Positions 50,319 to 60,734 of a stretch of 64,000 bases of DNA are shown here, piece after piece. Position numbers and translations under genes: made by a program. The notes under the pieces are model-generated. The model did not search any database, had not been told where the DNA came from, and saw only the letters and a program-made list of their open reading frames with translations. The stretch lies in the NCBI RefSeq assembly GCF_004307995.1, contig NZ_SIRE01000003.1:62001-126000 (forward strand). The letters run 5' to 3'. Numbering within the stretch: the first letter of the stretch is position 1; each line of letters begins with the position of its first letter. This stretch comes from Paenibacillus thalictri (lineage in GTDB: Bacteria; Bacillota; Bacilli; Paenibacillales; NBRC-103111).

Positions 50319-51539
50319 ATGTCGCGAATAATACATTCGTTCAGCAATCGAAGAAATGATGCTCTGATGACGGTTATCTTATGCTGGTCCGGTATGGTTG
50401 TTATGTCCAGCTTGTATGTAACCATTCCCCTTCTCTCTATGTTTTCCGATATTTTTCATATTACGTTAACGCAAGCCGCTGTGACGGGCAGCGTATTTTC
50501 GTTGGGGTTTGCCGTCGGTTGTCTGATTTATGGAGCTGTATCCGATAAATACGGGCGCAAGAAAGTCATTGTAATCGGCCTGGTTGCCTTGGCTTTGATT
50601 TCTTTATTGCTGGGGACAGCCGATCAATTTCTGTGGATCGTGGCGCTTAGGGCGATGCAAGGTGCGGCGGCCGCTACGTTTTCCCCGGTTGCTCTGGCAT
50701 ATGCGGTTGAAATGTTTCCCGCAGAAAAGCGGGTGACAACGATCGGTTTTATTAGTACGGGGTTTCTGGTAGCCGGGATTGCCGGTCAAGTGATAAGCAG
50801 TCTGATTAGTCTGCAATTCGGATGGAATGCCGTCTTTTATGTGCTTGCCGCGGTCTACATCGTGACGATGGTACTGGTCGTTTGTTTTTTGCCGAAAGAT
50901 GGCATCCACCAAACGTATGCCGGCATATGGGCTCCGTTCAAGCAAATGGGAACCGTTTTTACGCAAAAAAACCTGCTCCTGAGTTACATGATTGCTTTTG
51001 TTCTGCTCATGTCGTTTGTCAGCATGTATACCCTGCTGGGCAGTTATTTAAGCGGTCCGGACTTCGGGTTGAATAACCAGGATATCCTTTACGTTCGAGC
51101 CATTGGGGTACTGGGCATGCTGGTTTCTCCATATGCGGGCAGGCTGGCGCGGCGGTTCGGAGTACGTACGGTATTGCGCGGCGGATTGGGTTTGGCCATG
51201 GTGAGTCTGGCTCTGCTGGGCGTATTCTCCAGTTTGCCGCTCGTCATCGGCATGAGCTTAATTTTTGTCGCCGGCATAGCCATAGCTGTCCCATCGCTTA
51301 TTTCCGTGGTCGGCGAATCGGGAGGCAAGTCACGCGGCATCGCGGTTTCGGTATATACGTTTATCTTGTTTACGGGAACAAGCCTGGGACCGATTATTTC
51401 CATCAACCTGATGAAGCTGGGCAGCTATTTGGCGGCATTTTGCTTGTTGGGACTCGTGCTTGGAATCGGCTTCTTAGCGGCATGTTTGATTCGAAGAGGC
51501 AAAGCGGAGGAAGCAGCCGGCGTATCCGGGAGAAGCTGA
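50319..51539 (+). CDS. MFS transporter, DHA1-like
   Basis: A 406-residue, 12-helix transporter with the loop 2-3 signature GAVSDKYGRKKV and motif C-like GFISTGFLVAGIAGQVISS typical of drug:proton antiporters. ATG 50319 has GAGGTG upstream; the earlier ATG 50307 overlaps that site. Controlled by the MarR at 49703. The exported compound is unknown. Confidence 0.9.
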   Translation: MSRIIHSFSNRRNDALMTVILCWSGMVVMSSLYVTIPLLSMFSDIFHITLTQAAVTGSVFSLGFAVGCLIYGAVSDKYGRKKVIVIGLVALALISLLLGTADQFLWIVALRAMQGAAAATFSPVALAYAVEMFPAEKRVTTIGFISTGFLVAGIAGQVISSLISLQFGWNAVFYVLAAVYIVTMVLVVCFLPKDGIHQTYAGIWAPFKQMGTVFTQKNLLLSYMIAFVLLMSFVSMYTLLGSYLSGPDFGLNNQDILYVRAIGVLGMLVSPYAGRLARRFGVRTVLRGGLGLAMVSLALLGVFSSLPLVIGMSLIFVAGIAIAVPSLISVVGESGGKSRGIAVSVYTFILFTGTSLGPIISINLMKLGSYLAAFCLLGLVLGIGFLAACLIRRGKAEEAAGVSGRS

Positions 51540-51716
51540 GAAAATAAACTGTGGACACGGCGTCGGGGCTGCAAATCGAAACCCATGCGATGATGCAGGG
51601 AGTTGATGATCGCCATATGCCGGCTCAAGAGGATGAATCGTTCGGCGGGACTGGCTGAAAATTTTTTTAAAAAAATTGCAGCCCATCTGGTCGGCGGCAT
51701 TACGCACCGCGCACAA

Positions 51717-51768
51717 AAACGGACGGCTTGCCGAAGAGTTGAGAGCTCTCCGGGAACCGTCCGTTTAT
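51717..51768. terminator. Hairpin between the MFS and MBL genes
   Basis: AACGGACGG pairs with CCGTCCGTT; an inner GAGAGCTCTC stem adds stability. The T run is on the minus strand, so it mainly terminates the MBL-ATL-Rrf2 group. The 180 bases before it (51540-51716) show no supported gene. Confidence 0.65.
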
Positions 51769-51804
51769 GATCATGCTGTTAACATCTGTTGCCGGTTGTG
51801 CCGG

Positions 51805-52506
51805 TTATGCGTTCTCCGCCGGAGCGGCTTGCACAATTTCCTGAAGCCGTTCTTGAAGATGTTCGGTGCAGACGCCCCCGTGATACACAATAGCAGTTTC
51901 AACGTCCAAAGCTTGAAGTTTCTTAACGGATTGCCGCGCCGTGTCAGGGTCCGGCGTATATGCCGGATTAAAGGACTGCAGGACGCCGTCAGTTGCCGTT
52001 AACGCGTCGCCGGTAATTAATGTTTTGCTTGGGATATGGTAAAGGGAGATATGATCCGGGGTGTGACCCGGAGTGAAAATAACCTGGATGCCGCCGGCAT
52101 AAGGCAGGACATCGCCGTCTTTCAGCGTCACATCGACTTTTACGGGCTGAGCCAGTTTTTTGCTCTTAACAAGCGGCAATTCGCCGGTTATGTAAGGTAC
52201 GCCAATTTCGTGAGCGAGCACCTGCACCTTATCTCCGAAAGTTTGCGCCAAATCCGGCAGGCTGCCGATATGGTCCATATCCTGGTGGGTGACGATGATT
52301 TTGGTCAAATTTTCAAAAGGAACGGAAGCTTCTTCGAACGCGGCCCGAATCAGTTCCAATTGACCGGGAAGGCCGGTGTCTACAAGAATAACGTCCTGCT
52401 CATCCCACAGCAAAGTCGGGTGAATGATAAACAGATGTCCTTGCACGTTCATGTTTAGTTGTAATGCTTTAATGCCTGATCTGGATTGCGTCAAAGCGAA
52501 CACCAC
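51805..52506 (-). CDS. MBL-fold metallo-hydrolase (glyoxalase II-like)
   Basis: A 233-residue zinc hydrolase with THQDMDHIGSL (the HxxxDH motif, first His replaced by Gln in the usual HxHxDH), FTPGHTPDHISLY and ITGDAL, and a late YHGG. The start is uncertain: two GTG codons (52506, 52503) sit inside the AAGGTGGTG region, while TTG 52494 (TQSRSGIKAL) has that run at good distance. The role is a lactonase or thioesterase-like hydrolysis of unknown substrate. It precedes the ATL gene's terminator region and is on the same strand as ATL and Rrf2. Confidence 0.85.
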   Translation of the reverse strand: MVFALTQSRSGIKALQLNMNVQGHLFIIHPTLLWDEQDVILVDTGLPGQLELIRAAFEEASVPFENLTKIIVTHQDMDHIGSLPDLAQTFGDKVQVLAHEIGVPYITGELPLVKSKKLAQPVKVDVTLKDGDVLPYAGGIQVIFTPGHTPDHISLYHIPSKTLITGDALTATDGVLQSFNPAYTPDPDTARQSVKKLQALDVETAIVYHGGVCTEHLQERLQEIVQAAPAENA

Positions 52507-52521
52507 CTTCTTCAGAAATGG

Positions 52522-52833
52522 TTAAATGGAGGGGAAAAACTGATTTTGTTCGAGGTCGACCATGCCTTGATCATCGACAGCAACGCCTTCGTTTTGCAAA
52601 TACAAAATTTGCATATAACGCGCTTCATCATCACGGATAGCTACCTCGCCTTTAGAATTGATCACCCGGTGCCAAGGCAGGCCGTGCGCTGCGCTTAACG
52701 AGTGCAGAATACGGACAACCTGTCTGGCCCCTCTGCGGCTTCCGGCCATTTCCGCAATTTGCCCGTAGGTCATGACATGGCCTTCCGGGATCGCTTTGAT
52801 GATTTCAACTACTCGCATCGTATATGGCTTCAC
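52522..52833 (-). CDS. Alkyltransferase-like (ATL) DNA-repair protein
   Basis: A 103-residue protein with only the MGMT DNA-binding domain (VVEIIKAIPEGHVMTYGQIAEMAGSRRGARQVVRILHS). The methyl-acceptor site reads PWHRVINSKG, tryptophan replacing the catalytic cysteine of PCHRV. Such ATL proteins bind O6-alkylguanine without repairing it and flag it for nucleotide excision repair. It lies 15 bases after the Rrf2 gene on the same strand, so probably co-transcribed. Confidence 0.92.
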   Translation of the reverse strand: MKPYTMRVVEIIKAIPEGHVMTYGQIAEMAGSRRGARQVVRILHSLSAAHGLPWHRVINSKGEVAIRDDEARYMQILYLQNEGVAVDDQGMVDLEQNQFFPSI

Positions 52834-52848
52834 TGGTTTTCACACTCC

Positions 52849-53286
52849 TTATTGCAGGCCGTTTGATCCGTCAGATTGGGCGCACTCGCGGTACAGGTCG
52901 GCGATCGTTACTTCGGCGAGCTTATGTTCCATAGCCGATTCGGCGTCGGTCAATTTCCCGCACAAAACGGTTTGAATATTGCGTCCGACCATGCATTCGC
53001 GGTCAGGTTTGTTTTCGGGGAGGCAAAACGGCCGTTTTCCTTCGACCCGGTAAACGTCAAGCAGCGAGATCTGTTCCGGCGGGCGGGCCAGCAAGGATCC
53101 CCCGTTAGCACCGGTGGAAGCGGTCACCAAACCGCCCTTCACCAGTTTTGCCAAAATTCTGCGAATGATCACAGGGTTGGCATTTACACTTTGCGCCATC
53201 CATTCCGACCTGATCTTCTGGCCGTTATACCGAGCCAAAATGGTAAGCATTTGGACAGCAATAATAAATTGGCTGTTTGCATACAC
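52849..53286 (-). CDS. Rrf2-family transcriptional regulator
   Basis: A 145-residue winged-helix protein (MYANSQFIIAVQMLTILARY ... NPVIIRRILAKLVKGGLVTASTGANGG) of the Rrf2/YwnA type. It contains Cys residues in CLPENKPDRECMVGRNIQTVLCG, which in NsrR/IscR relatives could bind an iron-sulfur cluster, but the spacing here is not the canonical one, so thiol-based sensing is as likely. It is divergent from an SDR gene (gap about 220 bases) that may be its target, and probably leads the ATL/MBL group. Confidence 0.88.
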   Translation of the reverse strand: MYANSQFIIAVQMLTILARYNGQKIRSEWMAQSVNANPVIIRRILAKLVKGGLVTASTGANGGSLLARPPEQISLLDVYRVEGKRPFCLPENKPDRECMVGRNIQTVLCGKLTDAESAMEHKLAEVTIADLYRECAQSDGSNGLQ

Positions 53287-53507
53287 GCAGAAGTTCTCCT
53301 TATCTGTTGGTGGAAGACCGGCATCACGATTGAATCTTTGTACATCTTATTGTAAAAACTTTCGTCCGGCGCTGTCAATCTCGATCCGTTTTGCTCCTCC
53401 CGGAAGGAAAATGTTGACTGCTGATGCTCCTTTTAATATACTTCTAAACAATTAGATACTTTGTTGGTTACAATTAGCCGGCAAAGAAAATAAAGGAGAT
53501 GAGCCAT

Positions 53508-54167
53508 GTGTCAGTTAAGCCTTTGCTTGTGATCGTTGGATCGGGTCCGGGAGTCAGCTCCGGCATAACGTCGAAATTCGGCGGCAATGGATTCCGTATC
53601 GTACTTGTAGCTAGAAACGCAGCATCGCTGGAGAGCCGTGTTAAAGAACTGCATGAGCAGCATATTGAAGCTTACGGCGTTCCCGCTGACGCTTCTGACT
53701 CGAACTCGCTGAAAACAGCGTTCAGCCATATTCAATCGGTCTATGGAACCGTGGATGTGCTGGTGTACAATGCGGCCAACATTGTACCGGGAGATCCGCT
53801 TTCGTTAACCGAGCGGCAGCTTATCGATGATTTCAAAGTGAACACAGTTGGCGCCCTGACGAGTGCCCAGCAGGTGATTCCCGAAATGATCGAACGCAAG
53901 CAAGGCACGTTATTTTTCACCGGGGGCACTTTGGCTCTTAAGCCTAATCCGAAATATGCTTCATTGTCCGTAGGCAAGGCGGCGCTGCATTCACTCGCTC
54001 AATCGCTGACCGCAACGTTGTCACCGCACGGTATTTATGTTGGGCAAGTATTAATCGGCGGCTATGTTCAGAAGGGCAGCTTTTACGATCCGGAGCGCAT
54101 TGCCGACATCTTTTGGGATTTATATACAACCCAAAGCCAAACCGAAGTTGTGTTTGAGGAATCATAA
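53508..54167 (+). CDS. Short-chain dehydrogenase/reductase
   Basis: About 219 residues. The N-terminal motif is altered: VIVGSGPGVSSGI in place of TGxxxGxG, so cofactor binding may differ. NAAN replaces NNAG, and the catalytic Tyr/Lys area reads YASLSVGKAAL, i.e. Tyr-x6-Lys-like rather than the strict YxxxK. GTG 53508 has AAGGAG nine bases upstream; ATG 53499 touches that site. Reductase of unknown substrate, or non-catalytic relative. Probably controlled by the divergent Rrf2. Confidence 0.82.
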   Translation: MSVKPLLVIVGSGPGVSSGITSKFGGNGFRIVLVARNAASLESRVKELHEQHIEAYGVPADASDSNSLKTAFSHIQSVYGTVDVLVYNAANIVPGDPLSLTERQLIDDFKVNTVGALTSAQQVIPEMIERKQGTLFFTGGTLALKPNPKYASLSVGKAALHSLAQSLTATLSPHGIYVGQVLIGGYVQKGSFYDPERIADIFWDLYTTQSQTEVVFEES

Positions 54168-54202
54168 GATCGGCTGATTGCTGTAAAGCGATCGGCAACC
54201 GG

Positions 54203-54238
54203 AGCCTGCCAGAAATGGCGGGCTTTTTGTTTTTTTAT
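54203..54238 (+). terminator. Terminator after the SDR gene
   Basis: AGCCTGCCA pairs with TGGCGGGCT (one wobble) around GAAA, followed by TTTTTGTTTTTTT. Confidence 0.85.
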
Positions 54239-54272
54239 TTCGTTTTACCGCGATTTTACTTTGCGATGTTAG

Positions 54273-54315
54273 CCTTAAGTGAAAAGTGTCAGCATTTACA
54301 ACATAACACTTAAGG
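54273..54315 (+). promoter_or_regulatory. Inverted repeat covering the ribosome site of the RCC1/SLH gene
   Basis: CCTTAAGTG (54273-54281) and CACTTAAGG (54307-54315) are perfect 9-base complements 25 bases apart. The right arm contains the beginning of the AAGGAGAGG ribosome site. If transcribed, the hairpin could hide that site; alternatively the repeat is a protein-binding operator. Confidence 0.5.
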
Positions 54316-54325
54316 AGAGGTTCAA

Positions 54326-57300
54326 GTGCGTAATATTATAAAAATGTGGAAGGTATTGTTGGGACTGGCTATTATTGCGGTCGGGACGGCATGGCAGCGA
54401 AGCGATACTGCTTTAGCCAGCGAAGCAGCGTTTGTTGTGCAAGTAGCCGCCGGGAAATCGACGGGCACCGGTACGGCCCCTTCTCATAGCCTTGGTTTAA
54501 AAAGCGACGGCAGCATATGGGCATGGGGGGATAACAGCAAAGGGCAGCTCGGCGACGGCACAACGACCAACCGGACAGCCCCCGTACAGGTGACGGGCCT
54601 TGGCGGCGTCAAAGCGATCGCTGCAGGCTCCGAGCATAGTTTGGCGTTAAAAAGCGACGGCACGGTGTGGGCATGGGGAAGTAACGGAAACGGTCAAATA
54701 GGCAATGGCACGACGGTGAACGAATCATCTCCCATACAGGTAGCGGGACTTAGCGATGTCATTGCGATTTCCACCGGATATTATTACAACATAGCGCTGA
54801 AAAACGACGGCACCGCCTTCGCCTGGGGCGCCAATAACAGAGGGCAGCTCGGCGACGGCACGATGACCGATCGGCTGACTCCGGTGCAGGTTAACGGCCT
54901 TACGGATGCGGCGGCGATTTCGGCCGGCGGGACGTTCGCTTTGGCTTTAAAAAGCGACAAGACCGTGTGGGGATGGGGATTTAACTCAGTCGGCCAGCTT
55001 GGTATCGGCACAACCGCCACGAAGCTGGCTCCGGTGCAGGTGCCGGGGGTCAGCGATATTAAGGCAATTGCGGCAGGGGCTTCGCACGCTTTGGCTCTGG
55101 CAAGCGATGGCACGGTGCAGGCGTGGGGATATAATAGCAGCGGCCAATTAGGCGACGGTACCACTACAAATCGGTTGACTCCCGTCGCGGTGCCGGGTTT
55201 AAACGGCGTGACCTCCCTCTCCGCCGGGTTTGCCTTCAGTTTGGCTTTAAGAAGCGACGGCACGGTAAAAGCATGGGGCAGCAACAGTAAAGGACAATTG
55301 GGCATCGGCTCCTATACAAGCTCGTATACCCCCGTTTCGGTAGTAGGGCTTAGCGATGTGACCGCGGTCTCGGCCGGGGAATTTCAAAGCCTTGCTTTGC
55401 TGAAGAACGGCATGGTTGCCGCCTGGGGAGAAAACAAAAGCGGTCAGCTTGGCATAGGGAACGCCGTCTTCAGGACAAGTCCTGCGCAAGCGGCGATCAC
55501 GGATGTCGTTTATTTGGAGGCCGGCTCCAATTACAGTCTTGCTTTAAAACGCGACGGTACGGTATGGGCTTGGGGATCAAACCAATACGGCATACTTGAT
55601 GACGGTACGACGGTCAATCGTCCGGAACCATCGAGGACATCCGTTGCCGGAGCTGTATACATAGCGGCCGGGAGTTACCACAACTTGGCTTTAAAAAACG
55701 ACGGCACGGTGTGGGCATGGGGGAATAATAGCTCGGGCGAACTGGGCATTGGCACGACAGATACGCAGTCAGCTCCTGTACAGACGTCAGGGCTCACCGG
55801 TGTCAAAGCGATTGCAGCCGGGGACAAATTCAATTTTGCCGTCAAAACCGACGGTACGGTGTGGGCGTGGGGGGCCAATTTTTACAATTCATTAGGGGAC
55901 GGCACATCGACAGCGCGGTTAACTCCCGTGCAGGTTCCCAATTTAAGCGGAATTACCGCAGTATCGGCCGGATATGCCCATGGCCTGGCCCTAAAGAACG
56001 ATGGCACGGTGTGGGCGTGGGGGTTTAATATGTATGGCCAGATGGGCAACGGTGTGGCAGGCGATTCGCAAGCAACCCCTGTACAGGTTGCCGGGCTGAC
56101 CGACGTTGTTGCGATTGATTCGGGAAGTTACACTAATGTGGCTGTCAAAAGCGACGGTACGGTGTGGGCATGGGGTTATAATTCGGCCGGCCAAATCGGA
56201 AATGGCGTAACGGGCGGCAACCAGACGACCCCCACGCAGGTGACGGGTTTAACCGGAGGTACCGTTAAAGCGATTTTGGGGGGACTGTCGCACGGTCTGG
56301 TCTTGAAGAACGACGGCACGGTCTGGTCTTGGGGAACCAACAAATTTGGACAATTGGGTGACGGCACGACAGTCAATCGGACATCGGCCACGCAGGTACC
56401 GGACTTAAGCGGTATCACTGCAGTTTCCGGAGGAGCTGCGTTCAGCTTGGCATTGAAAGACGACGGTACGGTCTGGGGATGGGGATATGAATACGATGGA
56501 CAGGTTGGCGACGGGGTCATCGGTTATCTCGTTTTGCCGGTTACTTTGTCCGCATTTCCTTCGAATAACGCCGACTTGTCGGATCTGCAGGTGAACGGCA
56601 CGACGGTGGCGGGATTCACTTCCGGCAGTACCGGACCTTATCGCGTGAGCGTTCCGAACGGCTCCACCGCTGTGAGCGTAGCTTATACGAAAGCGGACAG
56701 CCAGGCAAGCGTTACGGTGAGCGGCGATACAAACTTAGCCGTAGGAGATAATACGGTCACGGTTACGGTGACAGCGGCGAACGGATCGACAAAAACGTAT
56801 ACGGTGATCGTGCATCGCATATCGGGCAATGCCGATTTGTCGGACCTTCAGGTGAACGGCACGACAGTGGCGGGATTTACGCCGAACCAAACCGGTCCGT
56901 ATCGTGTAAACGTTCCAAACGATGCGACCGTTGTTAGCGTAACTTATACGAAAGCGGACAACCAAGCAAGCGTTGCGGTGAGCGGCGGTACGAATTTGTC
57001 CCTGGGGGACAATACGCTAACCGTAACGGTGACGGCAGAGAACGGAGCGACCCAGACGTACTCCGTGATTGTACGGAGATTATCGGACAATGCGGGTTTG
57101 ACGGATCTGCAAGTAAACGGCGTAACGGTAGCGGGATTTGAACCGGGCAACACCGGTCCGTATCGTGTAAGTGTCCCGAACAGTTTCATCTCTGTCGACG
57201 TGGCTTATATTCAAGCGGATAGTCAAGCAAGTGTTGTGGTGAGCGGCGGTACAAATTTGTCCGTAGGGGACAATGCCGTGACCGTCACGGTGACGGCGGA

Positions 57301-58924
57301 GAACGGAGCGGCGATAACGTATTCCATCACGGTGCGGAGATTATCGGGCAACGCGGATTTGACGGACTTGCAGGTGAATGATTCGACGGTGGGGGGATTT
57401 GGATCGGACAATACCGGTCCGTATCGAGTTAGCGTCCCGAATGCGTCCGGCACGGCAGCCGTGACGTATACCCAAGCAGATAGCAAGGCAAACGTTATGG
57501 TGAGCGGTGATACGAACTTGACGGTTGGGGACAACGCATTTTCGGTGACGGTGACGGCGGAAGATGGAACAATTAAAACGTACAGCGTGATTGTAAACAG
57601 AGCGCAGATTTCCTTTTACCCGTCGTCGTCAAGCGGTTCCGGCAATTCAAGTCCTTCCCAGGGTTCTGTGAACCCATCCGATCCGTCAGAAAGTGCGGGC
57701 GGTGCAGCATCCGTTAGTCTGAATGGCGTACAAGTAAAAACCGCAGTAACCAAGGAAACGGCAAGTGGCGGTCAAACGGCCCTGAGGTTTACCGTAGATG
57801 GAGAGCAGTTGGAAGCGGCTCTTACAACGGCATCAAGCCCGGTGAAAGTGCTTGTTATTGATAATACGGATCCCGTCGTCATCGTGGATCTGCCGGTTAA
57901 GGCACTTCTGGCTGGGGCCGGAAGTAACCCGAATACGGTGTTCCAGATCAAGGTAAACGGAGCCTCTTACAGCCTTCCGAGCAGCTTGCTTAACTCTATT
58001 CCAAAAGAAACGTCGATTACCGTTACGATTGCCCAAGTGTCAGGGGCGGCGAAGGAAGCGGCGGATGCGGCGGCAGCCCGCCTGGGTGTACAGCCGTTGC
58101 TGGAACATCCGCTGGATTACTCCATAAGCACCGACGGCGGGGTGCCTGTATCAGACTTTAACGGAACGTTTGTGGAACGGACGATGACTGTAAACAAGCA
58201 GGTGGATCCGGCTAAAACAACAGCGGTATGGGTGGATGAAGACGGCCAAATGCATTTTATCCCGTCTTATTTTGAACAAGAGGGTGAAGCTGCTGTTGTA
58301 ACGATCCGCTCGCCGCATGACAGCGTATATACGGTAGTTCAAGCAAATAAAACATTCGAAGATGTCAAAGGCCATTGGGCCCAAACGGCGATTGAATCGC
58401 TGGCTTCCAAACTCGTCGTAGACGGCGTGACCAAAACCGACTTTGCGCCAAACGCTCCAATTACACGCGCCGAATTCGCCGCTTTGCTCATCCGCTCCTT
58501 CGGTATATCCGCGAATGACCGTGGAAAGCCGTTCAGCGATGTCAAGCCGGACGATTGGTTTGCGGCGAATGTTCAGGCTGCGGTAAAAGCCGGGCTGGTC
58601 GAAGGATTCGAAGACGGGACATTCCGCCCGAATGCGCCGATTACCCGGGAACAGATGGCGGTTATGATTTCCAAGGCATTAAAATTCGCCGGGTATTCCG
58701 GCAGTTCCCCGGAATCGAAAGCTGTTCAAGGGCAGCCGATAGCCCGGTTTACGGATGCATCCACGATATCGGGTTGGGCTAAAGAAGCTGTCAATCTATC
58801 GGTTCAGGCAGGTGTTATCAACGGCAGAACCGATGCGATATTCGCGCCGGGGTCCAATGCGACACGCGCCGAAGCGGTCGAGATGTTGGACAGGATGCTG
58901 CGCAGCCTGAAGTTTATCAATTAG
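54326..58924 (+). CDS. Giant RCC1-propeller/cadherin-like/SLH surface protein
   Basis: 1532 residues from GTG 54326 (AAGGAGAGG five bases upstream). A signal peptide (...[18 protein letters not shown]...ALA) is followed by 14 RCC1 units of about 50 residues, each with '[23 protein letters not shown]' (residues about 50-735), enough for two seven-bladed propellers. Then come four cadherin-like repeats ([17 protein letters not shown] ... TVTVTAANG, about 750-1090), a Ser-rich linker, a unique domain (about 1130-1335), and three C-terminal SLH domains ([50 protein letters not shown]). SLH binds wall polymer, so the propellers face outward, probably for protein or glycan contact. Confidence 0.9.
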   Translation: MRNIIKMWKVLLGLAIIAVGTAWQRSDTALASEAAFVVQVAAGKSTGTGTAPSHSLGLKSDGSIWAWGDNSKGQLGDGTTTNRTAPVQVTGLGGVKAIAAGSEHSLALKSDGTVWAWGSNGNGQIGNGTTVNESSPIQVAGLSDVIAISTGYYYNIALKNDGTAFAWGANNRGQLGDGTMTDRLTPVQVNGLTDAAAISAGGTFALALKSDKTVWGWGFNSVGQLGIGTTATKLAPVQVPGVSDIKAIAAGASHALALASDGTVQAWGYNSSGQLGDGTTTNRLTPVAVPGLNGVTSLSAGFAFSLALRSDGTVKAWGSNSKGQLGIGSYTSSYTPVSVVGLSDVTAVSAGEFQSLALLKNGMVAAWGENKSGQLGIGNAVFRTSPAQAAITDVVYLEAGSNYSLALKRDGTVWAWGSNQYGILDDGTTVNRPEPSRTSVAGAVYIAAGSYHNLALKNDGTVWAWGNNSSGELGIGTTDTQSAPVQTSGLTGVKAIAAGDKFNFAVKTDGTVWAWGANFYNSLGDGTSTARLTPVQVPNLSGITAVSAGYAHGLALKNDGTVWAWGFNMYGQMGNGVAGDSQATPVQVAGLTDVVAIDSGSYTNVAVKSDGTVWAWGYNSAGQIGNGVTGGNQTTPTQVTGLTGGTVKAILGGLSHGLVLKNDGTVWSWGTNKFGQLGDGTTVNRTSATQVPDLSGITAVSGGAAFSLALKDDGTVWGWGYEYDGQVGDGVIGYLVLPVTLSAFPSNNADLSDLQVNGTTVAGFTSGSTGPYRVSVPNGSTAVSVAYTKADSQASVTVSGDTNLAVGDNTVTVTVTAANGSTKTYTVIVHRISGNADLSDLQVNGTTVAGFTPNQTGPYRVNVPNDATVVSVTYTKADNQASVAVSGGTNLSLGDNTLTVTVTAENGATQTYSVIVRRLSDNAGLTDLQVNGVTVAGFEPGNTGPYRVSVPNSFISVDVAYIQADSQASVVVSGGTNLSVGDNAVTVTVTAENGAAITYSITVRRLSGNADLTDLQVNDSTVGGFGSDNTGPYRVSVPNASGTAAVTYTQADSKANVMVSGDTNLTVGDNAFSVTVTAEDGTIKTYSVIVNRAQISFYPSSSSGSGNSSPSQGSVNPSDPSESAGGAASVSLNGVQVKTAVTKETASGGQTALRFTVDGEQLEAALTTASSPVKVLVIDNTDPVVIVDLPVKALLAGAGSNPNTVFQIKVNGASYSLPSSLLNSIPKETSITVTIAQVSGAAKEAADAAAARLGVQPLLEHPLDYSISTDGGVPVSDFNGTFVERTMTVNKQVDPAKTTAVWVDEDGQMHFIPSYFEQEGEAAVVTIRSPHDSVYTVVQANKTFEDVKGHWAQTAIESLASKLVVDGVTKTDFAPNAPITRAEFAALLIRSFGISANDRGKPFSDVKPDDWFAANVQAAVKAGLVEGFEDGTFRPNAPITREQMAVMISKALKFAGYSGSSPESKAVQGQPIARFTDASTISGWAKEAVNLSVQAGVINGRTDAIFAPGSNATRAEAVEMLDRMLRSLKFIN
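54485..56530 (+). repeat. Fourteen RCC1 repeats of about 150 bp
   Basis: Fourteen recurrences of a WG-containing unit in one frame; unit 8 (GILDDGT) and unit 10 (NSLGDGT) are the most diverged. Four further cadherin-like repeats of about 260 bp start near 56569, 56827, 57085 and 57346. Confidence 0.85.
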
Positions 58925-59032
58925 CGGCTTTCATAATCAAGGGGCAATTATGGAGATGATTATGGACTCCAATAAAATCAATTGCTTTCATAAAGTGGAA
59001 TTATTCAATAAAGGATGATCTTGCAGTGCGGG

Positions 59033-59063
59033 TCCACGTCCATTAGGGCGTGGATTTCTTTTT
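59033..59063 (+). terminator. Terminator after the RCC1/SLH gene
   Basis: TCCACG pairs with CGTGGA and is followed by TTTCTTTTTG. The stem is short but lies correctly between the SLH gene and the next start. Confidence 0.6.
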
Positions 59064-59146
59064 GTTTACAACAGAAATTGTAAAATAGTACAATTAAACA
59101 AAAATATGGATCTGTTTTTTATTCGCATAAAAAGAGGTGGCAGCGA

Positions 59147-60262
59147 TTGAGGAAAAAAGGAGCGTTATTGTTCGGAGCGTTTGTTTTGCTGGCGGGGATG
59201 TTGGCATTTCTGCTGAGATTCGACAAACAAGTTCAATCGTGGCTGGAAATGAACTCGTCTCTTCGCAGTGTGGAGTCCAAAGCTGCGAAACTCAAGCAAA
59301 GCAAGGACAAGCCTACTTTGGCTCAACTGGTCGACACATACAATGATTTGGGGCTGATCGACGCCCATAATCATGACGCCAGCGATTCCAAATATGCAAG
59401 CATGTTGGGAACTTGGAAAAGCCGCGGTGTGCACAAAGTCGTATTGTTCGGAGACGTATCCGAACCAAGCGCCATACAGACCGATATGAATGCGTGGCTT
59501 GCTTACCGGCAAAATCCGGAGCAGATCATTCCGTTTTTCTCGGGATTCGATCTGCATGACAAATGGAGCCTGGATACGGTGAAAAAATACTTGGAGAAAG
59601 GTTACTTCGGGCTGGGGGAAATCGCCGCCGCCTCGACCGTTTCGCCGGTTGTGTCGAAGGTGGCTTGGAAGGCGAGCGATCCGCTGGACGGGTACCTTCC
59701 GCAAATTTATGATCTTATCGCCGATTACAAAGCACCAATCCTGCTGCACATCGATCCGCCGAGCGGTCTGCCCGTTGCCAAGCTGGAACAGGCTTTGGAG
59801 GAACACCCGAAGACGATCTTTATTTTTGGGCACATCAATGCGTACACAACTCCTGAGCAAGTTGATCGGCTGCTCGCGAAACATCCGAATTTATACGCGG
59901 ATTTTTTCGCCGGATTTTCAGTGTACGACCCGGCCGGAGGAAAGAAGCCGGAGCAGTTTATCCCTGTGATCAAAAAGTACGCCGACCGGTTTATGTTAAG
60001 CACCGATTCGGGATACGGCCTTGAAAGCGAAGAATTGGCGATTGACGCTATGTACAGGATCATCCACCTGCTGGACGATCCGAAGCTGGCCAGAAAAATA
60101 GCCCATGACAATCTCAATGCGATTATTCGCGCCCAGCCCGCTACAAACACGCAGCTTGAGTTGCTCCGCCAGCTAGAACAAGATACGGGGAAGAAATATC
60201 CGCTGGAGAACTTATCGAAGCTGGAAGCCGGCAAAATATTGGCGGAGATGAAAAAAGGGTGA
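59147..60262 (+). CDS. Membrane-anchored amidohydrolase-family protein
   Basis: 371 residues. The N-terminus has one hydrophobic helix (MRKKGALLFGAFVLLAGMLAFLL) with no clear cleavage site, so the enzyme is probably anchored outside the membrane. The rest is a TIM-barrel of the amidohydrolase-2 type: metal pair IDAHNHD (HxH), further His in LLHIDPP and FGHINAY, and the conserved Asp in STDSGYGLES. Likely a metal-dependent hydrolase or decarboxylase-like enzyme of unknown substrate. The TTG start has AGAGGTGG upstream. Confidence 0.85.
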   Translation: MRKKGALLFGAFVLLAGMLAFLLRFDKQVQSWLEMNSSLRSVESKAAKLKQSKDKPTLAQLVDTYNDLGLIDAHNHDASDSKYASMLGTWKSRGVHKVVLFGDVSEPSAIQTDMNAWLAYRQNPEQIIPFFSGFDLHDKWSLDTVKKYLEKGYFGLGEIAAASTVSPVVSKVAWKASDPLDGYLPQIYDLIADYKAPILLHIDPPSGLPVAKLEQALEEHPKTIFIFGHINAYTTPEQVDRLLAKHPNLYADFFAGFSVYDPAGGKKPEQFIPVIKKYADRFMLSTDSGYGLESEELAIDAMYRIIHLLDDPKLARKIAHDNLNAIIRAQPATNTQLELLRQLEQDTGKKYPLENLSKLEAGKILAEMKKG

Positions 60263-60451
60263 CGCGGTTGGTTGGAGCGCTAGGCGATGAACGGGACGGG
60301 ATCAAGTCCGCTGTCCGCGAATTATATTCGCGAGCTTCAAAAACATTTCGACATTACGTCATTTCGTCACTCCTGCGTCCTATTCCTTTACTTTGGTCCA
60401 AATCTCGACGACGTTCTCGACCTCAAGACCGCCGAGATTCCCGACAGTAGT
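60263..60451. other. Intergenic, no supported gene
   Basis: Plus-strand frame 60287-60508 (ANYIRELQKHFDITSF ... FGPNLDDVLDLKTAEI) looks protein-like in part but has no ribosome site and runs into the repeats. It could be a remnant; I do not recognise it. Confidence 0.3.
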
Positions 60452-60569
60452 GGTCAATCGCAAGGTACCAGGGGAGAGCGAATCCCAGTGGCATTGGTCA
60501 ATCAGTAGGCTACCGGGGGAGAGCGAATCCCAGCAGCCGTGTTCAATCACAAGCTAATCGCGGCAGAGG
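60452..60569. repeat. Tandem repeat, about 44 bp, 2.5 copies
   Basis: Units start GGTCAATC at 60452 and 60496, with a partial GTTCAATC copy at 60541. Each full unit holds GGGGAGAGCGAATCCCAG. Confidence 0.7.
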
Positions 60570-60734
60570 TTCGACCACTGCTGTGCGGCACCGGGATGCG
60601 CGTTTGGGAATCACGCACCTTGGAAAATTGGCGCACCCCGGCAGCCAAGAGGTCCATGGAGAAGGCCAAGAGGATCGGTCACAAATTCCTTACGGACACA
60701 GGAGGCGCTATATCTTCCTGAAGTGCTCTTTTAG

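Noticed and set aside
54784..56520. Minus-strand frames opposite the RCC1 repeats
   Set aside because: They repeat with the same 150-bp period as the plus-strand gene and are shadows of it.
60287..60508. 73-codon frame after the amidohydrolase gene
   Set aside because: Enters the 44-bp repeats, lacks a ribosome site and overlaps other equally poor frames.
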